The notes beneath the pieces were generated by a model, which was not told the DNA's origin, made no database searches, and saw only the letters and a list, made by a program, of their open reading frames with translations. The position numbers and the translations under genes were made by a program. A stretch of DNA of 14,215 bases from Ilumatobacter sp. (GTDB lineage: Bacteria; Actinomycetota; Acidimicrobiia; Acidimicrobiales; Ilumatobacteraceae), in NCBI GenBank assembly GCA_018666235.1, contig JABJAB010000078.1, forward strand, positions 1 to 14,215. Reading direction: 5' to 3'. Position 1 is the stretch's first letter. Each line of letters begins with the position of its first letter. Positions 1 to 7,008 of the stretch are shown here, in pieces.

Positions 1-1
1 C

Positions 2-361
2 GCCGCAATGCGGTTGGCTGCTGAAAAAGTTGTCGACTGGGACGGCGGAACGCGGATCGGTGATTCGGTTGAAACGTTCGTGAAGGACTGGGGTCGGCGT
101 GGGCTGAGTCGAGGCGCAACAGTGATCATCTGCTCCGACGGTCTCGACCGCGGCGACCCGGCGGTGCTTGCTGTCGCGATGGAGAAGCTCGAACGACTTT
201 CGCATCGCATCGTGTGGATGAACCCGCTCCACGACGCACAGGGTGGCGTTCCGCCCACTCTCGCAATGGCAGTCGTCGGCCCTCATATCGACGAGATCAC
301 CTCGGGCAAAGATCTCGCGAGTCTTGAGGACTTCGCGTCGCGCCTCGCACAGATTGGATGA
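2..361 (+). CDS. coxE: CoxE-like VWA protein, 3' end only
   Basis: This is the C-terminal part of a CoxE-family von Willebrand factor A protein, which in CO dehydrogenase clusters works with the MoxR-type AAA+ ATPase CoxD in maturing the Mo-Cu active site. The reading frame is open to the left edge, so the true start lies outside the window; the ATG at position 8 is internal. The visible part shows the family's order of motifs: a GGTRIGDS segment, the strand and loop VIICSDGLDRGDP (metal-site loop), then HRIVWMNPL near the C-terminus. It stops with TGA at 359-361, and the next gene starts 7 nt later on the same strand, so an operon is likely. coxD would be expected upstream, outside the window. 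The family call is firm; the role is inferred from characterised carboxidotrophs. Confidence 0.9.
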   Translation, partial: AAMRLAAEKVVDWDGGTRIGDSVETFVKDWGRRGLSRGATVIICSDGLDRGDPAVLAVAMEKLERLSHRIVWMNPLHDAQGGVPPTLAMAVVGPHIDEITSGKDLASLEDFASRLAQIG

Positions 362-368
362 TGAGACA

Positions 369-650
369 ATGAGCAAGTGGAGTGTGTCGATCAAAGCCGA
401 AGGTGACCGGCCGATGAAAATCGAAGAGATCGTCGCACTCGCTGATGCAGTGGCGCCGCTCGACGGCATTGCGTCAGGTATCGGCGCAATGAGCTACGGC
501 GCGCAGATTGTTGTTGAGGCTGACAGTGCCGATGAAGCGGTCGACGTGGCGCTCCCTTTATTCGCTGATGCGGTCGTAACGGCCGGTGCACCGCAGTGGC
601 CGGTCACCAAAGCCGAGGTCACCGGCGATGAAGAGGACTACTTCGAGTGA
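369..650 (+). CDS. Small conserved-looking hypothetical protein (93 aa) after coxE
   Basis: I do not recognise a named family. The 93-residue product starts at ATG 369, 7 nt after the coxE stop, which favours this start over longer in-frame options that would overlap coxE. The pattern suggests a small alpha/beta, ferredoxin-like fold: a strand (WSVSIKAEG), a helix (IEEIVALADAV), a Gly/Ala-rich segment with MSYGAQIVVEA as a second strand, a helix (SADEAVDVALPLFADAV), then a last strand and an acidic C-terminus (GDEEDYFE). There is no signal peptide, membrane segment or Cys motif. Its position between coxE and another short gene suggests co-expression with the CODH accessory genes. Whether it acts on CODH is unknown. 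Confidence 0.7.
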   Translation: MSKWSVSIKAEGDRPMKIEEIVALADAVAPLDGIASGIGAMSYGAQIVVEADSADEAVDVALPLFADAVVTAGAPQWPVTKAEVTGDEEDYFE

Positions 651-663
651 CCGTCAAAAAACC

Positions 664-1101
664 ATGATCCGTCTCGGGTCCCTTGCCGGTTACCCGTTTG
701 AGGGGCCCCGCGTCCTTGGTGGCTGGCAGCCGCCTGTCACGGGGGCCGTGTACGCGATCCTGTACCTAGCTGACCCGGACGGCAAGCCTCACGATTTCGC
801 AGTAATTGACGTTGACCAGGCGGAAAACCTGCGCGAAGCGGGGTTACCGAACGCTCATCGAAGGGCCAAATGTTGGGAACGGCGTGCGGGTACGAAGTGG
901 GGTGTTTACATCGCGACGTACGAGGTCCCCGGCGGGACGGAACGCCATCGGATCCAGATCGTCAAGGAACTCCTCAGCGTGTACAAGCCGGGCTGCGCGC
1001 CTGAGCAGTACGACCAGGCATGGCAAGACGAGTGGATCGGCCGCTACGACGCGCCGACAACTGGCCCGTTGACAACCAATCGGGACCCGAACGAGACCTG
1101 A
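664..1101 (+). CDS. GIY-YIG-like domain protein of unknown role (145 aa)
   Basis: The layout is reminiscent of small GIY-YIG domain proteins: GAVYAILYL (around residues 27-35) sits where the first strand is expected, and FAVIDVDQAENLREAG (46-60) where the second strand and following helix, often YVGQTxNL-like, are expected. HRIQIVKELLSVYKP (95-109) then resembles the last helix before the closing Pro/Cys. The signature is degenerate: neither GIY nor YIG is exact, and I cannot assign the catalytic Arg and Glu with certainty, so nuclease activity should not be assumed. ATG 664 is 13 nt after the preceding stop. The ATG at 628 would overlap the upstream gene and is less likely. No strong ribosome site is visible. 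The gene ends 33 nt before the convergent minus-strand operon. Confidence 0.6.
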   Translation: MIRLGSLAGYPFEGPRVLGGWQPPVTGAVYAILYLADPDGKPHDFAVIDVDQAENLREAGLPNAHRRAKCWERRAGTKWGVYIATYEVPGGTERHRIQIVKELLSVYKPGCAPEQYDQAWQDEWIGRYDAPTTGPLTTNRDPNET

Positions 1102-1134
1102 CCCTCCACGTCGGGTGATGAATGCCGGCGGCTT

Positions 1135-1509
1135 TTAGCGGCTGATTGGCTCAGGGTTGTAGCCGACAGCTTCGTTGAGCCTTGACCGTCGTGAACCCAT
1201 TGCAGGTAGGGCCGGCGGCCGCTCGGTTCCTTCGGCCTCCGGCTCGTAGGTGGCGCCTGTAACGATGCCTTCAGCAAAGCCATACAGCAGCGGTAGCGCC
1301 CCGGCGACGACTGCACCGGTGCGGTTGATTCGCTCGACACCTGGGCCGATGGCCTCGGTGTCGCGCTCGATCTTCCACACGATCTGCGCGCATTCCTCGA
1401 GCATTGTCGCCACGCGGCCGAGCTGGCTGCCAAGCACGTAAAGGAAGAACGCTAAGCCTGCAATCAGCAAGGTGATCGCGATGACACTGAAAGTGACGAG
1501 CATGGTCAT
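1135..1509 (-). CDS. Small single-pass membrane protein, fifth of a tandem set (124 aa)
   Basis: This is the last gene of the cox operon and the longest of five consecutive small membrane proteins. It has an N-terminal hydrophobic segment (about residues 4-26), then a helical region with LGRVATMLEE and IERDTEAI, a second hydrophobic stretch of about 20 residues near 68-88 (GAVVAGALPLLYGFAEG), and a polar Pro/Glu/Arg-rich tail. Its ATG overlaps the stop of the preceding gene by 4 nt (ATGA), a sign of translational coupling. A second ATG two codons later is possible. The function is unknown. Its form resembles its four upstream neighbours, so a common role as a membrane scaffold or anchor is an inference, not a homology-based call. 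Confidence 0.75.
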   Translation of the reverse strand: MTMLVTFSVIAITLLIAGLAFFLYVLGSQLGRVATMLEECAQIVWKIERDTEAIGPGVERINRTGAVVAGALPLLYGFAEGIVTGATYEPEAEGTERPPALPAMGSRRSRLNEAVGYNPEPISR

Positions 1510-1793
1510 GAGCGCACCTTGTCGAGAACTCGGCCGAGGAATAGATGATGTTCGAGGCCTTCATTGAGTACGCCGTCGACAGCGTCAGCGGTCTGGCCGA
1601 TCAACGCCGTGTCAGCGGTGTTCGCTGAAGCTTCTTCAAGGGTGACTTTGATGGCAGCGACCCGCTGCTCGATGGTCCTCACGAACATCACTAGCAAGGT
1701 CAGCAGTGCCACGACCGCGACGATGACGACGAATCCGAGAACAATCGCTGTCCACCACAGCTCCTCTTCTCGATCAGTAATTGCCTGTATCAC
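1506..1793 (-). CDS. Small single-pass membrane protein, fourth of a tandem set (95 aa)
   Basis: The start is GTG at 1793, 3 nt after the stop of the previous gene, with a G-rich stretch upstream as a weak ribosome site. An acidic N-terminus (DREEEL) precedes a hydrophobic segment (about 15-38), followed by RTIEQR and a helical tail with LEE and NT motifs. It aligns without gaps, at a constant offset of 5 residues, to the 83-aa protein encoded at 1797-2048, from the membrane segment through the Arg-Ile-Gln-Arg and Leu-Glu-Glu positions to Asn-Thr. The two are therefore probably duplicates. An acidic N-terminus with basic residues after the membrane segment suggests N-out/C-in topology, placing the helical tail in the cytoplasm. 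No known domain is recognised. Confidence 0.8.
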   Translation of the reverse strand: MIQAITDREEELWWTAIVLGFVVIVAVVALLTLLVMFVRTIEQRVAAIKVTLEEASANTADTALIGQTADAVDGVLNEGLEHHLFLGRVLDKVRS

Positions 1794-1796
1794 GGT

Positions 1797-2048
1797 TCAG
1801 CCCCCCAACCGCTTGCGGCCGCGGTTCAGCCCTGCAGTGATCGCGCCGGCAGCGTCGATCGTCGTATTGAGTTCTTTCAGCGCGTCGGTGTTTTCGACGG
1901 TCTCTTCGAGGTGACCGTTGATCGTCGCTGCGCGTTGCCCAATTGATCGGGCAAGGATGAGAATCGGGACCACGAGAGCCACGACGGCGACTACAACAAC
2001 GGCCCCGACCGTGAAGCCGATAGTCCAGCTGGTGTCCAGCATCAGCAT
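1797..2048 (-). CDS. Small single-pass membrane protein, third of a tandem set (83 aa)
   Basis: The gene starts at ATG 2048 with a good ribosome site (AAGGAG, 5 nt spacing); an ATG two codons in is possible but worse placed. A hydrophobic segment rich in Val and Ala covers about residues 9-33. It is followed by RSIGQR, a stretch with LEE and NT, and a basic C-terminus (NRGRKRLGG). From the membrane segment onward it matches its downstream neighbour at a constant offset of 5 residues (R34/R39, I36/I41, Q38/Q43, R39/R44, I43/I48, LEE 47-49/52-54, NT 53-54/58-59), which indicates tandem duplication. Positive charges after the membrane segment suggest the C-terminal part is cytoplasmic. The function is unknown. 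Confidence 0.8.
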   Translation of the reverse strand: MLMLDTSWTIGFTVGAVVVVAVVALVVPILILARSIGQRAATINGHLEETVENTDALKELNTTIDAAGAITAGLNRGRKRLGG

Positions 2049-2057
2049 TGCAACTCC

Positions 2058-2285
2058 TTAGATCGAGTCCGCGAAGTCGCGGACGGGTTTCAGGCTCGCG
2101 TTTACCGACGGCAACGCCGTCGGCACAGTCGAGGTTTTGGCTGCGATCACTTCGACTCCACCGTTCAACGATTCGAGCGTTTTGTCGACTGCTCGCAGAT
2201 GAACAGCGACCCGGAATAAGCCGACCGCAGCGAAAAAGACGATCAACAGAGCGATGATCACCGTGACCCAGGCAACTAATGACAT
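2058..2285 (-). CDS. Small single-pass membrane protein, second of a tandem set (75 aa)
   Basis: The 75-residue product has an N-terminal membrane segment (about 3-24), then basic residues (FRVAVHLRAVDK) and a polar helical tail with LESLNGG and a Thr/Pro/Ala-rich section. The start ATG 2285 is supported by an AGGAG ribosome site about 9 nt upstream. Its stop lies 9 nt before the next gene. It shares the architecture of its neighbours (membrane helix, basic juxtamembrane helix, polar tail), but direct sequence identity is low, so common descent is only suspected. The basic cluster after the membrane segment suggests a cytoplasmic tail. No enzymatic motif is present. Confidence 0.75.
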   Translation of the reverse strand: MSLVAWVTVIIALLIVFFAAVGLFRVAVHLRAVDKTLESLNGGVEVIAAKTSTVPTALPSVNASLKPVRDFADSI

Positions 2286-2296
2286 GTGAACCTCTC

Positions 2297-2551
2297 CTAC
2301 TCTTCCGGAAGTAACTTCGCGACTGAACCTGCGTACCGAACAGCGCCGTCGGCGACTTCTTCGATCACGGTGTCGGTCGTAGCGAGCAACTCGGGGGTGT
2401 TGTTGAGCTCACCAATAGCGGCGACGCCCCCAGCGAGGATGTCGTCGCTCGCTTTGCGAATACGTTCAACTGCACCGAGCAGCCGACTGAGCAGCACAAC
2501 AGCTACCAGTGCGGCTACCAACAGCAAAATATTTCCAATCCACCACAACAT
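2297..2551 (-). CDS. Small single-pass membrane protein, first of a tandem set (84 aa)
   Basis: This is the first gene after coxG, 9 nt downstream, with ATG 2551 and a clear AGGAG ribosome site (6 nt spacing). A Trp-containing N-terminus leads into a membrane segment (about 4-24). Next come a basic helix (SRLLGAVERIRK) and a helical tail in which LNNTPELL and TTDTV recall the LEE/NT region of the third and fourth proteins of the set. The tail ends in LLPEE. As with its neighbours, the basic residues after the membrane helix point to a cytoplasmic C-terminal part, where CODH and CoxG act. The function is unknown; a membrane-recruiting or quinone-site role is speculation from position. Confidence 0.75.
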   Translation of the reverse strand: MLWWIGNILLLVAALVAVVLLSRLLGAVERIRKASDDILAGGVAAIGELNNTPELLATTDTVIEEVADGAVRYAGSVAKLLPEE

Positions 2552-2560
2552 GAGCGTCTC

Positions 2561-3151
2561 CTATACAGCCTCGGGCGAATACGGCATGAAGAACCGACGA
2601 AAGATACGTGCAAGCGCCATCCGCACGGCCCGCAGACCGATCGCGAAACCGCTGGGGCTACTCGACGCAAGTTGGCCGACCTCGTCGGGACTGCGTCCGG
2701 CGGCGATCGCATCAAGTCGTGCTCCGGCGTTGGCAGCGAAATCGTCGAGAAGCACGGCGGTCACGTCGGAGACGAGCCCACGTCCGTACTGGGCGGCTGC
2801 TCCGGAGAGTTGCAGGTCCATCGTCACTGCGACCTTTGTTCCGCTGGCGGTCGTTTCGAGCGCAGCGTCAACGAGCATTGCTGCTTGACCGCGCCCTTTC
2901 TTTTCCGCTCCTGCCGCGTCGACTTTGATCGTGTGCGTGTCCTCGTTGCGCTCAAGGATCTTCGCGTTTCCGTCGAAACTGAGCTTGACCGGTCCGAGGC
3001 CGATGACGACCCCGCCCGCGTAGTGGTCCTCGCCGATCTCTTCGTTGAGTTCGGTTCCGGGAAGACACTTCGCCACCTGCGGAATGTTTTCGAAGAACGT
3101 CCAGACGCGATCGATTGGATGATCGACTTCGAAATTATTGGTTATCAGCAT
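2561..3151 (-). CDS. coxG: CoxG, SRPBCC-family membrane-coupling protein
   Basis: CoxG proteins recruit CO dehydrogenase to the membrane, and in mycobacteria CoxG has been reported to carry quinone to the enzyme as electron acceptor. The 196-residue product has the SRPBCC/CoxG fold signature: an N-terminal FEVDHPIDRVWTFFENI segment, the LPGTEL motif near residues 30-35, VGLGPVKLSF-like strands (here IGLGPVKLSF, 50-59), and the closing helix with LLDDFAANAGARL. A linker rich in Ser follows, then a basic amphipathic tail (about 168-190, with repeated Arg and Phe), fitting membrane association. ATG 3151 follows the XdhC-YHS stop directly (TAGATG), with an AGGGGG ribosome site inside the end of that gene, so the two are translationally linked. 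Length and position are normal for the family. Confidence 0.93.
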   Translation of the reverse strand: MLITNNFEVDHPIDRVWTFFENIPQVAKCLPGTELNEEIGEDHYAGGVVIGLGPVKLSFDGNAKILERNEDTHTIKVDAAGAEKKGRGQAAMLVDAALETTASGTKVAVTMDLQLSGAAAQYGRGLVSDVTAVLLDDFAANAGARLDAIAAGRSPDEVGQLASSSPSGFAIGLRAVRMALARIFRRFFMPYSPEAV

Positions 3152-4075
3152 CTATACCCCCTGCTGGCTTCCGAACGCTGCCCGGCAACCCGAGCAGCAG
3201 AAGTAGTACGTCATGTCGCCCACATCGAGCGGATGGCTGGTGTCGACAGCGTCGACCGTCATTCCACAGATGGGGTCGATCGCTGTCTCGACCTTCGGCA
3301 GATCGATCTGAATGGCTGCAGCGAACTCGCCCGCTGCTCGGCGCTGCACAAGGTCGGCGAGGATGGCCACCGCCATTTCCTTGTGGGTTGTGCTGCCGAG
3401 GTTGAGACCGGCCGGCACGCGAAGCGCATCGAGTTCGGTCTCATCGAAAGACTGGGCAAGGAACGACCGGATTACTTCGCCTCGCTTCGCTGATGCCACA
3501 ACGCCCACGTAAGCCGGTGACGCCTTTAACGCAGCGACAACGATGTCTTCATCGCCATGACCCTGAGTAGCGACGACCACAATGGAGTGCGACGACAACA
3601 GGCCCTCACTGAAATCAGGCCCTCCGACGAGTTCGACGTTCCAGTCGAGCTGACTAGCTTGCTCGCAGAGGGTCTGGGCCATCGGTGAATCACCGATGAT
3701 CACGAGATGCGGCATCGATATCACTGGCTCCAAATAGATCTGCAGAGCTCCTTCGCTCTGACATGACATTTCGACAGCCATCGTGCCGTCGGGGAGATCA
3801 CCGAAGCGGTCGTTTGCGCCGAGGGCGAGCAATCGCGGTGATCCGGCTTCGAGTGTCTTCACTGCTTCGCGTTTGAACACCGGCTCGGCGCAGGCTCCGC
3901 CGATCCAACCGTGAATTTCGCCGGTCGCGGTGTAGATCGCCCGAGAGCCGTGTTGGCCTGAAGATGGGCCTTCGCGCCAGACGACGGTGGCGAGCACGAA
4001 CGGTGTTCCGCGACGCGCAAGGTCAACGGCGCGCTCCAGCACACCCCAGCCTTCCACGGCGCGGTCGAGGTTCAC
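3152..4075 (-). CDS. XdhC/CoxI-type maturation factor with a C-terminal YHS metal-binding domain
   Basis: XdhC/CoxI proteins handle the molybdenum cofactor (sulfuration and insertion) for xanthine dehydrogenase-family enzymes. The 307-residue product has the N-terminal XdhC_CoxI region (LATVVWREGPSSGQHGSRA, then the IGGACAEP motif with C62; C105 follows), a Rossmann-like XdhC_C domain starting at LVIIGDSPMA (about 124-133), and a separate C-terminal module (about 266-300) with DPICGM and YYFCCSGC, that is C270, C293, C294 and C297. This is the layout of a YHS domain, known from copper and other heavy-metal proteins. GTG 4075 overlaps the coxL stop by 4 nt (GTGA) and has an AAGGA ribosome site. 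CODH uses a Mo-S-Cu centre, so a metal-binding tail suggests a part in copper delivery; this is inference. coxF and coxI are both possible names, so none is assigned. Confidence 0.9.
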   Translation of the reverse strand: MNLDRAVEGWGVLERAVDLARRGTPFVLATVVWREGPSSGQHGSRAIYTATGEIHGWIGGACAEPVFKREAVKTLEAGSPRLLALGANDRFGDLPDGTMAVEMSCQSEGALQIYLEPVISMPHLVIIGDSPMAQTLCEQASQLDWNVELVGGPDFSEGLLSSHSIVVVATQGHGDEDIVVAALKASPAYVGVVASAKRGEVIRSFLAQSFDETELDALRVPAGLNLGSTTHKEMAVAILADLVQRRAAGEFAAAIQIDLPKVETAIDPICGMTVDAVDTSHPLDVGDMTYYFCCSGCRAAFGSQQGV

Positions 4076-6453
4076 CCGTCGGTCCTTACCGGCGGTGCTC
4101 CGGAGATGTTTTGTCCGGTCTGGAGTGCCTCGTAGACCCGATCGGGAAGCAGCGGCATATCGATGTTACGAACGCCGGTCCCCTTGAGGGCGTCCATCAC
4201 TGCGTTGACGAACGCTGCCGGGCCACCCACTGTGGCGCACTCGCCGATGCCTTTGGCTCCAATTGGGTGGTGCGGGCACGGAGTCACAACTTCGTGGAGT
4301 TCGAAGCCCGGTGTCTCCCAGGCGGTCGGTAGCAGATAATCCATGTAGTTCGAGCCGACACAATTGCCTGCCTCATCGAACGTGATGAATTGCATGTTCG
4401 CCATCGCGTACGCCTCGGTGAGCCCACCCATGATCTGACCTTCGACGATCATTGGATTGATGCGCACACCGCAGTCATCGACGGCAACCACGCGCAACAC
4501 GTCCCACACTCCGGTCTCAGGGTCGACTTCGACTGTCGCGATGTAGCAGGCGAAAGGCCAGGTGAGGTTGGGTGGGTCGTAATACGCGTTGTTCTCCAAG
4601 CCAGGCTCCATGCCGTCAGGCACATTGCTGTACGCAGCCATTGCGCACTCCTGAATGGTCACTCCGCGATCCTGGGCTCCGCGGACATAGAACCGGCCGA
4701 GTTCCCACTCGATGTCCTCGTCGGATACCTCGAGCAGGTGAGCGGCAATTTTGCGTGCCTTCGCGCGGATCTTCCGGCTGACCATCGAGACCGCTGCCCC
4801 TGCGACTGGCGTGGACCGAGATGCATAGGTACCCATGCCGAACGGTGCGGTATCGGTGTCACCTTCCTCGACAACGATGTCCTCAGCGGGGATGCCGAGT
4901 TCGTGTGCAACGATCTGGGCCCATGTGGTCTCATGGCCTTGGCCCTGGGACTTCGCGCCCGTCCGAAGAATTGCTTTGCCAGTCATGTGGACCCGCAACT
5001 CGGCGGAGTCGAACATCTTGATGCCGAGAATGTCGTACTCGCGGCTGTTGCCGGCGCCAAGCGGTTCGGTCATCGTCGAGATGCCGATCCCGAGCAGCCG
5101 CCCGCGCTGCTTGGCCTCTTCTTTCTGCGCAAGGAAGTCCTCATAGCCGATTGCTTCGAGGCCCATGTTGAGACACTTCTCGTACTGCCCCGAGTCGGTG
5201 AGGAACCCAAACGGAGTGCGGTGCGGGAAGTCGTCGTCGCGTACGAGGTTGACACGACGGAACTCAGCTTGGTCCATGCCCAGTTCGTCGGCGGCGGCCT
5301 GCACCATTCGCTCTTGGAAGAACATTGCCTCGGTGACGCGGAACGAGCAGCGATACGCGACGCCTCCCGGTGCTTTGTTCGTGTAGATACCCCGAGCCGT
5401 GAGATGCGCGGAAGGGATGTCGTAACACGCAAATGCGGAGTGCATCAGCCCGATCTTGAACTTCGAGGGCTGCGCGTCGGAGAAAAACGCTCCGTGGTCG
5501 GAGTCCGTGTGCATCCGCACCGCGAGGATCTTTCCGTCGTTACGCAACGCCATCTGGCCTTTGAGGTAGACGTCGCGCCCAAACCCGGTGGAGATCAGGT
5601 TGCTGGTCTTGTCCTCGATCCACTTGACAGGTCGCTCGAGCAGAATTGACGCAAGAATCGACGCAACGTAGCCGGGATACACGGGGACCTTGTTGCCGAA
5701 GCCTCCACCGAGGTCGGGGGCGATGATCCGGATCATGTGCTCGGGGATCTCGGCGACGAGCGAAACTGCTGCGCGGATGATGTGCGGTGCCTGCGACGTC
5801 ATGTAAACGGTGAGCTTGGAGGTGGCCCGGTCGTAGTCGGCAATCGATCCGCAGGTCTCGATCGGCGACGGATGCGAACGCGGGTAGTGCATGTCGATTT
5901 CAGAGATCAGGTCAGCGTTCGCGAAGGCCTGGTCGGTGCCATCTCGATCTCCGACTTCCCAGTCGAACACGACGTTGTCATGCTGATTGACTTTGTCGTC
6001 GCGGATGAGCGGCGCGCCGGGAGCGAGAGCCTGCTCAGGGTTGACGACTGGCGGTAGCGGTTCGTATTTGACAACGATCGCTTCGACGCCATCTCGTGCG
6101 ATGTAGGGGTCGTCGGCGATGACAGCACAGACCTCTTGGCCCTGGAACCGAACCTTGTCAGTTGCCAGTACTGCTTGCGTGTCATACGACAGCGTTGGCA
6201 TCCATGCAAGGTTGCGCGCGGCCATCATTTCACCGGTCATCACCATGCGGACACCAGGTATTGCGTACGCCGCACTGGTGTCGATCGAGGTGATCTTCGC
6301 GTGTGCCAAGGGGCTGCGCAGGATCTCCATGTACAACATGCCGGGCAGGACCACGTCGTCGACGTAGTTTCCTGTCCCGCGAATGAAACGGTTGTCCTCG
6401 ACCCGGCGCCGACTTGCCCCGAGGCCTCCGATTTTGATCTCGTCGAGTGTCAC
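4072..6453 (-). CDS. coxL: Aerobic CO dehydrogenase large subunit, form I (Mo-Cu)
   Basis: This is the catalytic subunit oxidising CO to CO2 at a molybdopterin-cytosine-dinucleotide Mo-S-Cu site. The 793-residue length is normal for the family (about 800). The active-site loop reads AYRCSFR at residues 366-372, with C369 as the copper ligand. This is the form I signature; form II proteins have AYRGAGR instead. Other expected elements are the GGGFGNK loop (249-255), GQGHETTWAQ (504-513), and GAKGIGECATVGGPAAF (732-748), in which E738 matches the catalytic glutamate. The start is GTG 6453, 2 nt after the coxS stop, and the stop overlaps the next gene by 4 nt. No residue expected at the active site is missing. 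It should form an (LSM)2 complex with the two upstream gene products. Confidence 0.97.
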   Translation of the reverse strand: MTLDEIKIGGLGASRRRVEDNRFIRGTGNYVDDVVLPGMLYMEILRSPLAHAKITSIDTSAAYAIPGVRMVMTGEMMAARNLAWMPTLSYDTQAVLATDKVRFQGQEVCAVIADDPYIARDGVEAIVVKYEPLPPVVNPEQALAPGAPLIRDDKVNQHDNVVFDWEVGDRDGTDQAFANADLISEIDMHYPRSHPSPIETCGSIADYDRATSKLTVYMTSQAPHIIRAAVSLVAEIPEHMIRIIAPDLGGGFGNKVPVYPGYVASILASILLERPVKWIEDKTSNLISTGFGRDVYLKGQMALRNDGKILAVRMHTDSDHGAFFSDAQPSKFKIGLMHSAFACYDIPSAHLTARGIYTNKAPGGVAYRCSFRVTEAMFFQERMVQAAADELGMDQAEFRRVNLVRDDDFPHRTPFGFLTDSGQYEKCLNMGLEAIGYEDFLAQKEEAKQRGRLLGIGISTMTEPLGAGNSREYDILGIKMFDSAELRVHMTGKAILRTGAKSQGQGHETTWAQIVAHELGIPAEDIVVEEGDTDTAPFGMGTYASRSTPVAGAAVSMVSRKIRAKARKIAAHLLEVSDEDIEWELGRFYVRGAQDRGVTIQECAMAAYSNVPDGMEPGLENNAYYDPPNLTWPFACYIATVEVDPETGVWDVLRVVAVDDCGVRINPMIVEGQIMGGLTEAYAMANMQFITFDEAGNCVGSNYMDYLLPTAWETPGFELHEVVTPCPHHPIGAKGIGECATVGGPAAFVNAVMDALKGTGVRNIDMPLLPDRVYEALQTGQNISGAPPVRTDG

Positions 6454-6455
6454 GC

Positions 6456-7007
6456 TCAGTTTCCTTCTTCTTCGATTTGCGGCGGCGCGTCACCACGCAT
6501 CTTCTGCGCAGCCCAGAGCACGGCTTTTACGATGTTCTGATATCCGGTGCAACGGCAAAGGTTTCCCGACAGCGCCCACCGGACTTCGTCTTCGGTGGGG
6601 TCAGGGTTCTCGTCGAGCAACGCTTTTGCGCTGAGCATCATCCCCGGCGTGCAGAAACCGCATTGCAGTCCGTGCTCATCTTTGAAGCCCTCTTGGATTG
6701 GATGCAGTTCGCTAGCAGTTGCCAAACCCTCAACGGTGGTGACGTCGTGATTGTTGGCCTGCACGGCAAAGACCGTGCAGCTCTTCACCGGTTGGCCGTC
6801 GAGCAGCACGGTGCACGCTCCGCAGTTCGTTGTGTCGCAACCGGTGTGGGTGCCTGTTAAACGGAAGCCGTTGCGCAGCAAGTGTGCCAGCAGCAGGCGG
6901 GGCTCGACGTCGGCGGCGCGCCGCTCGCCATTCACGCGCACGTTGACTCGTGTAACGGCGACGTTGTCGTCGGTCGTAACTGCTACTTCTTCGAAAAGGC
7001 TGGTCAT
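6456..7007 (-). CDS. coxS: CO dehydrogenase small subunit, 2x [2Fe-2S]
   Basis: The small subunit passes electrons from the Mo centre to FAD. With ATG 7007 as start the protein has 183 residues. It shows the plant-type ferredoxin cluster C57-x4-C62-x2-C65 with C77, and the helical second cluster with C116-x2-C119 (CGFCTPG) and C151-x-C153 (CRCTGYQN). All eight ligands are present. The start at 7007 lies 1 nt after the coxM stop (TGACATG) and has an AGGTGG ribosome site 6 nt upstream. A TTG 39 nt further up (7046) would overlap coxM and add 13 residues unlike the family, so it was not used. Order and spacing place it in one transcript with coxM and coxL. Confidence 0.96.
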   Translation of the reverse strand: MTSLFEEVAVTTDDNVAVTRVNVRVNGERRAADVEPRLLLAHLLRNGFRLTGTHTGCDTTNCGACTVLLDGQPVKSCTVFAVQANNHDVTTVEGLATASELHPIQEGFKDEHGLQCGFCTPGMMLSAKALLDENPDPTEDEVRWALSGNLCRCTGYQNIVKAVLWAAQKMRGDAPPQIEEEGN

Positions 7008-7008
7008 G

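Noticed and set aside
1085..1116. ACCCGA/TCGGGT inverted repeat at the convergent junction, as a bidirectional terminator
   Set aside because: The 6-bp stem has a 20-nt loop, overlaps the end of the plus-strand gene and has no T-runs; too weak to report.
2672..3493. 273-codon open frame on the plus strand
   Set aside because: Antisense to coxG and the XdhC-YHS gene; both minus-strand genes are clearly recognisable.
4390..5649. 419-codon open frame on the plus strand
   Set aside because: It lies wholly antisense to coxL, and its translation is rich in Arg, His and Asp with no family resemblance; it is a shadow of the real gene.
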